Assembly (NCBI RefSeq): GCF_901000735.1
Contig: NC_081542.1
Location: 11,679,180 to 11,743,179 of the forward strand
Origin: Corylus avellana
Taxonomy: Eukaryota > Streptophyta > Magnoliopsida > Fagales > Betulaceae
Reading direction: 5' to 3'
DNA length: 64,000 bases
Made by a program: the position numbers and the translations under genes. The notes below the pieces were generated by a model. It saw nothing but the letters and a program-made list of their open reading frames with translations, was not told where the DNA came from and searched no databases. This document shows, in pieces, positions 1 to 11,764 of this stretch (its first letter is position 1; every line of letters begins with the position of its first letter).

Positions 1-2176
1 TGGACTTTACCCTATTCTTTTTAAATACTATGAAATTTACCGTAATGAATCGACATTAATCAAAAAAGAAGAGAGACAATGTCAACTCATCTTTGCTTTT
101 CTTTTGGGAGGTGTGTTAAATTGCTATTTATTAACATTTCAATTTAATTATTTAATTAATATTTTAATACTCTTTCTCATGGACACATTTAATAGAGGCC
201 CAATATGTAGAAGATTTTAATTGAAAAGGCTGAATTAACGGAATTAGGATTCGAACACGAACTCATGATCTATGACTCTGATACCATATTAAATTATTGT
301 TTTTCCCATGCAAGTTTAAGTTGATATATATGAATATGTAAATTTAATCATTTAATTAATACTTTAATAGAGTGTATGCATTTCTATAAATGTAGTGTTA
401 ATAAATTATTGGAACAAATTAATAAAAAAAAAAAGCATAAGGTCCACTTTGCCCTATCAACCCCTTTTGAGTCATTTTCTGTCTCTTAGTAACAAGAATT
501 TTTTTTAAGTGACACGTTAAACCAACAACTCCACTAGAGCACGTTTCTTTCCCTTTTGGTGGCCATAATTAACACAAGTCAAATATGTTTTTCTTATTTA
601 TTTATTTATTTTTCTTAATTTTTAATTATAATATAATTTAAAAAATAAGAATATAATATATAACATTTCTAGACCGACATCACTTTCTATCACATCACGT
701 AGGTGTCTTAGCAAACAAGGCACGAGGAAAACTACCGGTTTAGACTTTTCCATAATGTCTGTGAATGATGAAGACAAGCGAAGAAACCCTTCTATTGCCT
801 TCTTTGATTACATGGCATTCAGAGCGAGTATGTAGCATCTTCTACCTAGTGTTGCCGTGGAGAACAAGTACTCTTATACATGCATGCAAGGATTTTTTTT
901 TTTTTCCTAAGCATATGCAAGTACATATATCGATCATGCATCTAGGGCACTAGGGAAGATAATTTTTTAATTTTTAATTTTTAATTTTTTTTATTGATGT
1001 GTGTGGTGGAGAGAGGAGGAAGGAAAAACTGTATATGAAAAGCTGCTTCTAATACCACTAGAGCAGCTTTTCTTTAATTTTTCTTAAGTTTAGCTAATAA
1101 ACAAAATTACTTTTTGCTTCACTATCAAATTATATTTCATAATAACTTATTTTATATTTTTCTATACTATTAAAATATTATTTCTTTACAAAATATAAGT
1201 TCCTACCTACCTTCACATTTTTTAACAAAATTCCAATACAATTCTCAATGAAAGACAAAAAGATGAAACATGAGATAGGAAAAAGAAATATTTATATTAA
1301 AATAAGTATAAAGAACCATTTTTGATTCCCTACACATTGAGAAATACTGTAGCTATCAAAGGGTATTGGTTAAATTTAGGGAAATTGATGTGAGTGGGTT
1401 TTTGTGATTTTTTTTATTTTTTAAATATAGGGAAGGAAATGGGCTATAGGGCATATGAGGCTAGTGATTCAAGGATTTGCAAGATGATATTCCAGCCAAA
1501 AAGCCAAATGAAAAATGAGGCTAATGCTACAAATATGGGCAGTCAAACTCAATTTAGTAGGCAGCTGCCATGGAAACAGGCAAAGCTATCGGCTACTACT
1601 TGTTGGCATTGGTTGGCAAACTGTCATGGTCAGACTACTATTGTTAACTGCCAATTAAGTGCTCTTATATATATATATATGCATGCATGCAACAGTTTTT
1701 GAATTTAAATGGTTGCATGTCAAAGACTCAAACTCCTCCCTAACATAAATTATGCTCAGATTCTATGTTTAATTCTGTCAAATCCGCTATCTTGTGATAC
1801 TGATATGTGATAAAGCCTGCAGAATCTCACTTCTACGATGCTAATTAGGGTCATCTTAGGCTAGTCAATTCATCGTGTGAAAAAAGGATAATAAAATGCA
1901 TTCATTCAGTGCATCTGATGTAGGAAGAACTGTGTGAAAATATTGATTCTTGCAATGAAGCCAGATAAATCATTGATTTGCACACAAATGTCACTAGGAA
2001 GATAATGAGATGTATGACAACAATGTGATCAATCCTCCCCGATCTATTGCGATACCAAATTAGCTCTTCCAACCCTTCTTTCTATAATATCTTTACACAA
2101 AAGAAAAAATAACTTCTGAATTCAAATATACTTGTGTGAAATCTTGTAGATGATTGATGACTATGCCTTTTCAATT
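1..2176. other. AT-rich intergenic DNA, no recognised gene
   Basis: No open frame in this stretch resembles a known protein; the short frames near 765-953 and 1394-1702 have no domain or splice context. The DNA is rich in A/T runs and short TA repeats (for example 1668-1682). A small retroelement relic near 113-376 is listed separately. Confidence 0.6.
113..376 (-). repeat. Possible short LTR-type (TRIM-like) relic
   Basis: Two similar AT-rich stretches (about 140-175 and 340-372) lie either side of a CTCTGATACCAT block at 276-287. Read on the minus strand this block is the ATGGTATCAGAG primer-binding site used by many plant copia and TRIM elements (initiator Met tRNA). The termini are not clean, so element type and limits are inference. 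Confidence 0.3.
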
Positions 2177-2356
2177 GAGTAATATTACACTTACTCTCAC
2201 TTCTTTACACAATATTTTCACATTTATAGGTGGTTTTTAAAATTACCATTGGATTAAAATCGAATAAACATCCATCTCATATCTAATGGTGGTTTTAAAA
2301 GTCACCTATGAGTGAAAAAGTTGTGTAAAAAAATGAGAGTAAGAATAGTATTATTC
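2177..2356. mobile_element. Foldback MITE, hAT-like, GAGTAAT termini
   Basis: The two halves are near-perfect inverted repeats: GAGTAATATTACACTTACTC at the left is mirrored at the right, and the inner parts (ACACAA..., ATAGGTG...) also pair. It is flanked by TTTTCAATT (2168-2176) and TTTTCACTT (2357-2365), a probable 8-9 bp target duplication with one mismatch. No coding capacity. A second element with the same GAGTAAT ends lies at 12702-12798. Confidence 0.7.
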
Positions 2357-2365
2357 TTTTCACTT

Positions 2366-3279
2366 CAATGGACTGTGCTGATGACGTTTTGAAAGCAAAC
2401 TCAACTTTGTACTTCATATGGCTGACCTTCACATTTTGGATCAAAAACTTCTTTACATGCAATCATACAATTTTGTCAATCAAATTCCTTGCTAATAAAT
2501 TATTGCCAAATTTGATCATAACTTGTTTCTTCATTGTGTAGTAGGAAATGTATATTATATACTATTTTTCTCCAAAATTGTCAATGTAAATGTATGAAAC
2601 CTTAACACTAACCCAATCTACTCCTTACAGAGATATTCATCGAATTGACTGGTGGGGTGTACAGTTCCAACCAAAAACATTGAGCTGCATGTGCTCAAGG
2701 ACTTTCACCAACCTTAAACAAGGACTTTCACAAAACACTTGATATGTGTCCCAATTTTTAGTAGTTTCTTGATTACATTGCCATCACAAGATCTTCATCA
2801 TTGAAATATTCATCGTAGATCTGTGGAGAATCCTAATCCTCAAAACGTTGTCCTACAACTTGTTTATCGTCCTTCTCCAGAAAACATATATAGATTAGCT
2901 AGGGAGCAGTTGTTGTCTTGTTTAAGTCAAAGCCTCAATTTATTTTGATATAATTAAGGAGCTAGGTGTATGAAGAAATCGATTCTTGCAAAACAGAAAA
3001 ATAAATGATTTTAAATTTGTTGATATAAATGAAGAAACAAGTTAAATTTGTTGACATAATTTTTTACCAATTTCATATCAACAAATTTATTTTGTTTAAA
3101 CAAGTTATATAATTTTTTTTTTTTTTTAACCAATTTATTTTGATATAAACTTTTTTATTAAAATCTTTCTTCAAACCTGCTAATTCACTCAGAATAACAA
3201 GAATAAAGACATCAGCAGTTAGTTAATTAAAACTTGATAAACTACGGATGCAAAGTGTGGAAAAATAGAATTAATTTTT
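2366..3279. other. Intergenic DNA, no recognised gene
   Basis: No frame with a recognisable product. The stretch holds A/T runs, for example around 3112-3128. Confidence 0.5.
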
Positions 3280-3523
3280 GGAAAAAAACATATTGTAAAG
3301 GTCCCTATGGTTTAACCCTCTATCAAATCACTCCTTAGGGTTGAAAATTTATTAAATCATTACATAAGATATGCTCGTTATCAAATTGTTTCCCCTGCAT
3401 ACTTGTTGTTAAGATTTTTAATGAAATTGTGACATGAAGGCGTAAGACTACGTCAAACTCAATAAAATAGTTCTATGTGTATAGAAGCATCACATTGCGA
3501 AAAAAAAGCAATAATAATAAAAA

Positions 3524-3705
3524 TGGGAAATACCTCTATGAACTTACGCGCCTTTTGCAAATACCCCCCAAAGTTTAAAATATTTCACTTTGGTGTATCG
3601 AACTTTAATTTCGTTCAACTTACCTGTGAAATCCTAATGGAGCTCCTCTCACGTGCCGCGCGCGTGATTCATTTTTGATGAAACACCCGTTATACCCCTA
3701 CTCAT
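3524..3705 (+). repeat. Left terminal inverted repeat of the MULE
   Basis: Imperfect inverse of 9380-9581. Both arms contain the same blocks: a C-rich block near the tip, a CTCACGTGCCG-like block and TGATTCATTTTTG. Confidence 0.8.
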
Positions 3706-5308
3706 TCAGATAGAACACTTGTCTTTCTTCTTTGCGATTAAATTCGATTAAAACCTCTTCTTCTTCATACCTATTTCATCCATTTCATCTTTCTTCTTCA
3801 TCTTCGGGCTTACCATTTCATCCTTCTTCTTCTTCTTCATCATACCCATTTCGAGGCTTGGTACTAGGCCATGCACATATGGTAAGAGAAAATATGTCAG
3901 ACTTTATTTGATACAAGTGTCCCATATGAAAGTTAGTTAAATGTAAAATAAAAAATAGGAGTATGCTTACCTTTTGTCGATCAGATATAAAAGTCCATCC
4001 TTGTGCTGGTGCTGGGCCAAGATTCGCTACAAGTGCCTCCAAGAACCAAGTCCAACTATCCTTTGTTTCTGCTTCTACAACCGCAATGGATATTTAATAC
4101 ATACTATTGTTGGCATCCCTCTCAACAACAACCATTAACTGGCCCTTGTACATACCCTTCAAGAAGCATGCATCTATACTTATCACAGGCCTACACCCTT
4201 GTAAAAAACTAGTTTTCATTGCTGCAAATGATACATACAACCTCTAAAACCTACATGGGACCTCGGGTATTGGTTTATCAACCATGAGAATCAAACAACT
4301 GCCCACATTGGTCGTCCTAACTATTGAACAGTAGTCTTATAACCGATGGTATTGCTCATCGAACTTATCATAAATTTTTCGTTGCACCTTTTTCCTTGCC
4401 CTATACAACGAACTAATATGGGCATCTACATTCCACTTAGCTTTGACCTCTTTTTGCAAAACTTCTATAAGTATGTTTGGCTTAAGTGACACTAAGATAA
4501 ATGTAGACTCACCCTTTACCTGCTTCCCATAAACCTTGTACTTACACTTCTTGTCTTTGCAAACTGCTCTAACTTTTTTGGTTTCATTTCTCTTGAACAC
4601 TAAATCCTTCCCCTTCAAAATATTTGCTTGCTTCACTGCTTTTCTGAACTCTGTCGCATCAACAAATGTATGACCTATCTGCAACACTGGATTTTTCATA
4701 TCTTCTTTGCTAAATTGAACCATTTTGGTGACATCATGATGACTTGATGTCTCTTCACCCTCACAATCACTGGGAATGGAAGACCTAAGTATATCACTTG
4801 GACAAAATCTTCACTATTGTCATCATCTTCATTATCTTCCCCCTTATTTCTTTCATATATGTATTGGGTGCATCCTCTGAATTCCTTTCACTATCATTAT
4901 CACCTTCTTCCTCATTTGCACGGTGTGCATCCCTATCTTCCTCATCCTCAACAACACCAGAACCCCTCACCTTTTCAGACTCTACATGCTATTCCCCATC
5001 TGATGCACTAGCATCAGTATCTACACTAAGAACTTCATCTCAGAAAGCATCCTTCCTATATACTACTGCCCTCTCATATTCTTCATTCTCTTCTTTCGCA
5101 TCTACTTCTACTACATCAAATGAAACCAAGTACAACTCAGCTAGACCATGCCCTATACGGTGTGAAACCATTTTATTTACATCATGGTCAGATGATATAA
5201 GCCTTTACCCTTCATCTAAAGACCTATCAAGTATCTTGTAGTGAATTAGGTCACCAGACCTATACTCATAATCCTTACATATTTCCTCTATATCCAAAAA
5301 AGACATAT

Positions 5309-6045
5309 TGTAACAACCTCATCTCATATAGCGGAAAAACTGTAATTATCAATACAAAAATACTGTTAAAATACTTTTCTTTATACAAAAATACCCAAAG
5401 CTATGTCGTACAAGGCATTTATACAAATCTATCCGACAGTCTAAACTCTAGACAAAACTTAACCAACTTGGAATCTCTGTACATCTGAATATGAATCTCT
5501 AATCACAACTGCATAATTACCTTGATTTTCCATTCCTGCAAGCACTACAAAAAACTGTGAAGTAGTGAGTCAATTGATTTCCGATAATATAAATCATTGT
5601 TGAATCATATATAGCAAAATGCTAGACAAGTTATAAAACCACAAAAATCCGTATTATTGGATATCAATATCATACTCAGTAAGTAAGAATACTTACAGTG
5701 GATTACATGAATGGATCATCAAAAGTAATTACTTGAAACCCGTTCTGCTGCAGTTGGTCCATACCCATAACAATCCCTTCACTGACTTTCTCTCTCTCTC
5801 TCTCTCTCTCCTAAACTCTCTTAGAAAGAAGAAAGACCGAGTAAAAAGCGGAAGAAGGAAGAATATATGCAAGAGATGGGAGAGGAGATGAGTGGTGAAA
5901 ATTGTGAAGGAGAAGAGTTCTATTTATAGGAGAAAATCAAACACTATTCTACCTTCAATTTACAATTATACCCTCATTTTACTATTCCACCAACCCTATA
6001 CTATTTCACCAACCCTATACTATTTCACCAACCCTATACTATTCT
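5309..6045 (-). repeat. LTR copy 1, truncated by assembly gap
   Basis: Begins TGTAACAACC and matches the first 740 bases or so of the complete copies. It holds a CT microsatellite at about 5788-5811 and a run of roughly 20-bp CCAACCCTATACTATT units that leads straight into the N block. Confidence 0.85.
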
Positions 6046-6145
6046 NNNNNNNNNNNNNNNNNNNNNNNNNNNNNNNNNNNNNNNNNNNNNNNNNNNNNNN
6101 NNNNNNNNNNNNNNNNNNNNNNNNNNNNNNNNNNNNNNNNNNNNN
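6046..6145. other. Assembly gap (100 N)
   Basis: Exactly 100 unknown bases, the usual placeholder for a gap of unknown length. It begins inside the minisatellite of LTR copy 1 and ends 19 bases before LTR copy 2. By comparison with the intact unit, roughly 0.4 kb of LTR plus about 0.65 kb of internal region should be missing. Confidence 0.98.
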
Positions 6146-6164
6146 GTGGCTTTGATACCATTAT

Positions 6165-7291
6165 TGTAACAACCTCATCTCATATAGCGGAAAACTGTAA
6201 TTATCAATACAAAAAAAATACTGTTAAAATACTTTTCTTTATACAAAAATACCCAAAGCTATGTCGTACAAGGCATTTATACAAATCTATCCGACAGTCT
6301 AAACTCTAGACAAAACTTAACCAACTTGGAATCTCTGTACATCTCAATATGAATCTCTCATCACAACTGCATAATTACCTTGATTTTCCATTCCTGCAAG
6401 CACTACAAAAAACTGTGAAGTAGTGAGTCAATTGATTTCCGATAATATAAATCATTGTTGAATCATATATATAGCAAAATGCTAGACAAGTTATAAAACC
6501 ACAAAAATCCGTATTATTGGATATCAATATCATACTTAGTAAGTAAGAATACTTACAGTGGATTACATGAATGGATCATCAAAGGTAATTACTTGAAACC
6601 CGTTCTGCTGCAGTTGGTCCATACCCATAACAATCCCTTCACTGACTTTCTCTCTCTGTTCTGAGTAAACACTCTTAGAAAGAAGAAAGACCGAGTAAAA
6701 AGCGGAAGAAGGAAGAATATATGCAAGAGATGGGAGAGGAGATAAGTGGTGAAAATACTGAAGGAGAAGAGCTCTATTTATAGGAGAAAATCAAACACTA
6801 TTCTACCTTCAATTTACAATTATACCCTCATTTTACTATTTCACCAACCCTATACTATTCCACCAACCCTATACTATTCCACCAACCCTATACTATTCTA
6901 CCAACTCTATACTATTTCATCAACCCTATACTATTCTACTTTCTTATTCTACCATTCTTATACCTACCATTTACTATCCTATTATATCACCAATTATTAC
7001 AATCATACTCCAAATTATACCAATCAATCATCAATTATCATATCTCTTAAATCTCCCAATAAAATAATCAATATAAAATCATCATCATGATATAATAACT
7101 TCAAATCAATATTCATTCCAATAATATTCATAAGATCTAATAAGTTCCTCAAGAATAAATATTATTACCTAATATCATCAATAAATATCTCAACCTCAAA
7201 GTAAATGCCATTACCTAATATGAATATTAATATAATCATAGCATCAATTTAATATCTCTAAAATAAGACTTTAAAAATCTGGATTGCTACA
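6165..7291 (-). repeat. LTR copy 2, complete (1127 bp)
   Basis: Runs from TGTAACAACC to GGATTGCTACA. It is close to copies 1 and 3, but its CT microsatellite has decayed and its CCAACCCTATACTATT minisatellite has its own unit number (about 6835-6935). Confidence 0.85.
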
Positions 7292-7953
7292 ATCTTCCCT
7301 CCTTATTAGAATTTCGTCCTCGAAATTAAAGCCCATAAATTACCACCTATCTTCAAATTGAGCAACCCAAATTAAAAACAAATCATACTTGAACCATAAC
7401 TTACTCAAGTTACTATAAATTTTTTTTTTAAAATTCAATCTGTTCATAAATAAATATCATAACATATTCCATACCCAGGTGATGTGAGACTCTATAAGCA
7501 CTCTTCTTGGGCACCAGTGTCACCGTTGGCAATCCTCAGGGAATATCTTCATTCTCGGCCCTTAACTTTTTGGCCCTTATACATTTCATTGTGTCTTAAC
7601 TGACACCATTATAATATAACCCACTTTTGGCATCACCAACGTGTGTCCACTAGCGACCCTCATAGGCTTGTGCACACTCCCACCATCTCAGGCTGGGTAA
7701 TGTTTTGATACCATTTGTAACATCCCAGGGAAAAGCGCTAGCCACATCTGCGCTATTACCCCAAAGGACTAGTCAATTTGGAGCTTTCCTAGAATTCATT
7801 ATAAAGCCCAGTTTCACCTAGTAACTAGGCAATGTGGGACTTAGCACCCATGACTATCTCTATAAACTACCCACTCAATGTGGGCTTCTTCTCATCATGC
7901 AGTGCTTCAATACCACATGACCTGGCGTTACTAGGTGGCTCTGATACCATTAT
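7292..7953 (-). other. Internal region of the non-autonomous LTR element
   Basis: About 660 bp between LTR copies 2 and 3. On the minus strand it starts with the primer-binding site (7935-7950) and ends with the purine tract (about 7293-7304). It contains a block of short words (TGTAACATCCC, GCGCTA, AATGTGGGACT, ACCCACTCAATGTGGG) that recurs in degraded form at 11765-12245. Apart from the RGRNS-like tail it has no coding capacity. Confidence 0.7.
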
Positions 7954-9077
7954 TGTAACAATCTGATCTCATATAGCGGAAAAACTGTAATTATCAATAC
8001 AAAAAAATACTGTTAAAAATACTTTTCTCCATACATGAATACCCAAAGCTATGTCGTACAAGGCATTTATACAAATCTATCCGACAGTCTAAACTCTAGA
8101 CAAAACTTAACCAACTTGGAATCTCTGTACATCTCACTATGAATCTCTAATCACAACTGCATAATTACCTTGATTTTCCATTCCTGCAAGCACTACAAAA
8201 ACTGTGAAGTAGTGAGTCAATTGATTTCCGATAATATAAATCATTGTTGAATCATATATAGTAAAATGCTAAACAAGTTATAAAACCACAAAAATCCGTA
8301 TTATTGGATATCAATATCATACTCAGTAAGTAAGAATACTTACAGTGGATTACATGAATGGATCATCAAAAGTAATTACTTGAAACCCGTTCTGCTGCAG
8401 TTGGTCCATACCCATAACAATCCCTTCACTGACTTTCTCTCTCTCTCTCTCTCTCCTAAACTCTCTTAGAAAGAAGAAAGACCGAGTAAAAAGCGGAAGA
8501 AGGAAGAATATATGCAAGAGATGGGAGAGGAGATGAGTGGTGAAAATTGTGAAGGAGAAGAGTTCTATTTATAGGAGAAAATCAAACACTATTCTACCTT
8601 CAATTTACTATTCCACCAACCCTATACTATTTCACCAACCCTATACTATTTCACCAACCCTATACTATTCTACCAACCCTATACTATTCTACCAACCCTA
8701 TACTATTCTACCTATACTATTCTACCTTCTTATTCTACCATCCTTATACCTACCATTTACTATCCTATTATTTCACCAATTATTACAATCATACTCCAAA
8801 TTATACCAATCAATCATCAATTATCATATCTCTTAAATCTCCCAATAAAATAATCAATATAAAATCATCATCATGATATAATAACCTCAAATAAATATTC
8901 ATTCCAATAATATTCATAAGATCTAATAAATTCCTCAAGAATAAATATTATTACCTAATATCATCAATAAATATCTCAACCTTAAAGTAAATGCCATTAC
9001 CTAATATGAATATTAATATAATCATAGCATCAATTTAATATCTCTAAAATAAGACTTTAAAAATCTGGGTTGCTACA
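7954..9077 (-). repeat. LTR copy 3, complete (1124 bp)
   Basis: Runs from TGTAACAATC to GGTTGCTACA and borders the right target duplication CATAT. It carries a CT microsatellite at about 8439-8455 and a CCAACCCTATACTATT minisatellite at about 8608-8710. Confidence 0.85.
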
Positions 9078-9379
9078 CATATTATATACATCATGAACTA
9101 AGTAATTATGTACACACCTACCCACATACATACACCTATTTTTCCTATTAAAAGAACCTTTATAATGCACCTCAAATATCAATAGCTCACTAGCCATTAT
9201 GGGTCTTGAAATGGTTCTTCAAATGCGATTTCAGGGTTGGAATTGGTTTACAAGGTTTCAAATTGCGATTTTAGTTGGGTGGAATCAGGATTTTAAGGTT
9301 TGTCAAATGAGTTCCAAATTTCGAGATGCTAGGGTTCAAACGATGGCTTTCATAATTGTGATTTTGAAAAAATAGGTTC

Positions 9380-9581
9380 AAGGGTATTTTTGTAAGGTTC
9401 AGCAAAAATGAATCACATGCACGGCACGTGAGAGGAGCTCCGTTAGGATTTCACAGAAAATCCTAATGGAAGGGGGTAAGTGGAATGAAATTAAAATTTT
9501 ATACATCAAAGTGAGAGATTTTAAACTTTGAGGGGCTGTTTGCAAAGGCGCATAAGTTCAGGGGGTAAGTGAAGTTTCCCC
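9380..9581 (-). repeat. Right terminal inverted repeat of the MULE
   Basis: Inverse partner of 3524-3705. It is slightly longer because a short AAAATCCTAATGGA block is partly duplicated beside the CACAG motif. Confidence 0.8.
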
Positions 9582-9590
9582 TAATAAAAA

Positions 9591-10034
9591 AGAATAGAAA
9601 TAGCTTACAAATTACCAAAAAAAAAAAAAAAATCCAATAAAAAAATTACAAAAAAGTGGTAACCTTCATAGCCCGCCACATCTATGAAGGGTGATTGCCT
9701 CTCACATCTAGGAGGGGTGATGACAACTCAAATCAGCAAGGGGTGGCAACCTTTCATATTTGCGTCGGGTGGTAGTTACCCTCTTGAGGGGCGATCACTT
9801 ATTATAAATAAGGGGCATTGCAATTGTTTTCCTGATGGGTAACCAACTTCATCTGTGAGGGGTGTCACCCTTCAAAGGGCTGACTACCACCCCTTGCCAA
9901 TCTAAAGGGAAGCAATCGTCCCCTTTCCGATTTATAAAGGCGTCAACAGTTCTTTTTTTTTTTTGGTTATTTGGTATTTTTTTATTTATTTATTTTTAAT
10001 TTGGGGGGAGAATTGTAATTTGTAAGTTCTTTCT
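9591..10034. other. Interior remnant of the outer foldback element
   Basis: Non-coding. It repeats GGGGTGAT-, GGGTGG- and CCACCCC-like words (9690-9930) between two T-rich or A-rich runs. No frame with a recognisable product. Confidence 0.4.
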
Positions 10035-10257
10035 TCTTTTCGTTTTTCATATTTTTCGCCACGTGTGAAGTTAATGAGACACTTTTGCACACGTTGAGCT
10101 ATTTTATTTGGTTTAACGTTGTGTTATGCTTACGTGTCACAATTTATGTTAAAAACCCTAATACATGTGTATCGTGGGAATAATTTGAGAACAAAGCATA
10201 TATTAAGGAGTGGTTCGCTAAAAGGTCAAATTCCATGGACCTCTACAGTATTTCTCC

Positions 10258-11764
10258 TTTAAAATTTGATAAATTATACTCTTTACCTTGAAGTATAACC
10301 TTATTCTTAATCCCCTCTAAATTTTAATATTCTCAATTGGCTCTATAATTTGAAGAATTTGTTGCAATGTCTCATCTCTATGTAAATCAAACGTTAATAT
10401 GGATAGAAAGTACAATACTTGCACTAGACATTTTAATTGAAGTTACAAACTCACTAATTATTCTAACTTATTTTGAGTTGTTAAATGATCAAATTACCAC
10501 ATTTTTTTTTCTTCGTTTAAGTACATTTAGGTCGACAAGAAGGAGACTTCCATCATAATTAAATCAATTTTAAAAGGACCTAAAGGTAAGGATTTATCAA
10601 TAAGTAGTGTTACCTCAATAACTGGCATTGGGTTTCGCTAGAATTCGGATTTTCCCATGTCTTTTAGAGTGAGTGATCTCTGTTTCAAGGTTAGAGAAGG
10701 CCGAATACCATGTTGGGGCCTCAAATCCAATTTGAAATTGGCTGGTTTATGGTATTTTGGCCTAAGAAAATTGGTAAGCAATGGACCATGGTCCAAGATT
10801 GGACGTTTTCCACTAGGGTTTCAGATCAAACGTTTTTCACTAGGGTTTCGGATTGAACGTTCAGTAGCGAACTTTCAATCCGAATCTAAAAGTCAAAATT
10901 CGTATTCTCAATGAACTCTAATGAACTTAGTTGACTTGTTAACCCTTTCACTTAAGTCAAACACAACCTAGTAATTACTTGGGGTACTACACATTATCTC
11001 TTCATGCTTAAGTCCTTGATTTAAGCTCTTGGTTATTTTTATTCTCTTGAAATCATATTTCATTGAGTGTATTTCATTTAATAACTCCTAACAAAAATAC
11101 TCATCCCCGAGATTCATAATAATTAGTCCCCATTAAATCTATTTTAAGTGAATATTTTATATTTCTTTTATTCCGGTCAAAGAGATTATGATTTCAACTT
11201 AAGGAGCAATGTTCCCATAATATTACATTTGATTGCCCAACACACTGAAATTTGGACCATTAAAGATCTTACTCTCAAATGTATCAAAGTAAAATACATT
11301 TTTTATTTGAGTTCACATTCCTCTTAGGATTAAGAGTCAATGATATAAGCAGTCGTGAGTTCAAGTTATTCAATTGACAATAGTTTATAGAATAAAAACT
11401 CACATGATTCAGTCCAATGTATTCCAAACGCACCAACACATCAATCAAAAGTCTTTCTTATCAAATGGAATGCCAAATCCTATTACAGATTATGAACTAG
11501 GGTTTGTAAGCCATAAGATATTATTATTTAGATCTTATGTGTGATAATTTCATTTACATACTTGAAACATATTCAATGTAGCTTAAGGACTAAACACATA
11601 CGTACATATGTTAAAGAAATATATAAAAATATGCCCAATGTTCTAATTGATCTCAATGTTCTAATTGACTTTTAGGGCATTATCTCTAGCATCATATAAT
11701 CACAAACTATGGTTATAATATTGGACTAGGATCTAAAAATGCTTTCATATATAGAACCAGATAG
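10258..11764. other. Intergenic DNA, no recognised gene
   Basis: No frame resembles a known protein. A short direct repeat of a TTTTCCACTAGGGTTTC-like unit with GAACGTT occurs around 10800-10865. AT-rich elsewhere. Confidence 0.5.

Larger units (their letters stand above)
5309..9077 (-). mobile_element. Non-autonomous LTR retrotransposon in LTR-int-LTR-int-LTR tandem form
   Basis: Three copies of a roughly 1.13-kb LTR (TGTAACAA...TTGCTACA) start at 5309, 6165 and 7954, separated by internal regions. The whole array is flanked by the exact 5-bp duplication CATAT (5304-5308 and 9078-9082), so it entered as, or later became, one unit. On the minus strand each LTR end (TTGTTACA) is followed by ATAATGGTATCAGAGCCACC or a close variant, a Met-tRNA primer-binding site, and the other LTR border is preceded by the purine tract AAGGAGGGAAGA. 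The internal region next to that tract encodes the RGRNS-NKEG tail seen at the end of some Ty3-gypsy pol genes. The complete internal region is only about 0.66 kb and has no other coding. The first internal region is interrupted by an assembly gap. Confidence 0.85.
3971..9197 (-). pseudogene. MuDR-type transposase pseudogene
   Basis: Read on the minus strand, a start at 9197 gives MASELLIFEVHYKGSFNR, the N-terminal domain seen in many plant MULE transposases. The frame is cut by the LTR array (5309-9077) and resumes at about 5303 with an acidic stretch. It then runs into the MuDR DNA-binding-type domain (4723-4337: GHTFVDATEFRKAV, VRAVCKDKKCKYKVYG) and the start of the MULE DDE domain (about 4200-3976: RPVISIDACFLKGMYKGQL, VVEAETKDSWTWF, GWTFISDRQK). 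Several stops and frameshifts interrupt it, for example near 4335, 4257 and 4098. After SDRQK the sequence AAAG/GTAAGC looks like a splice donor, but no downstream exon with the remaining catalytic residues or a SWIM zinc finger is present, so the C-terminus is deleted. Not functional. Confidence 0.82.
3524..9581 (-). mobile_element. Mutator-like DNA transposon (MULE), decayed
   Basis: Long terminal inverted repeats of roughly 180-200 bp face each other at 3524-3705 and about 9380-9581. The outermost bases are GGGAAA at the left and TTTCCC at the right, and both arms share blocks such as ATTTCACAG/CTGTGAAAT and GAGAGGAGCTCC. The element is bounded by an exact 9-bp target duplication, TAATAAAAA, at 3515-3523 and 9582-9590, the size typical of Mutator-like elements. 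A broken transposase gene lies inside on the minus strand. A tandem LTR retrotransposon (5309-9077) inserted into the transposase gene. Confidence 0.88.
3280..10257. mobile_element. Outer foldback element with about 230-bp TIRs, carrying a nested MULE
   Basis: The stretch at 3280-3510 is mirrored, inverted and imperfect, at about 10035-10257: both arms contain AAAGGTCC or AGAGGTCC, CACTCCTTA, ATATGCT, CAAATT, AATTGTGACA and CAAT/AATAAAATAG in the same order. The Mutator-like element at 3524-9581 sits just inside the left arm, so this is an older host element. What remains of its own interior (9591-10034) is a non-coding block of GGGGTGAT/ATCACCCC-like words. I could not find a convincing target duplication. 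A Mutator-type MITE is the likeliest class. Confidence 0.5.

Noticed and set aside
4798..5241. Serine-rich open frame on the plus strand
   Set aside because: It is the antisense of the acidic part of the MULE transposase; the minus-strand reading makes better sense.
5892..6155. Open frame of 87 codons across the N block
   Set aside because: Most of its codons are unknown bases, and the rest is the CCAACCCTATACTATT minisatellite of an LTR. The similar frames at 6746-7090 and 8537-8836 are the same artefact in the other LTR copies.
7933..7952. tRNA-like GGTGGCTCTGATACCAT words
   Set aside because: No cloverleaf follows. They are primer-binding sites complementary to a tRNA end, next to LTR borders. 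The same holds for 276-287, 47927-47939 and 61939-61950.
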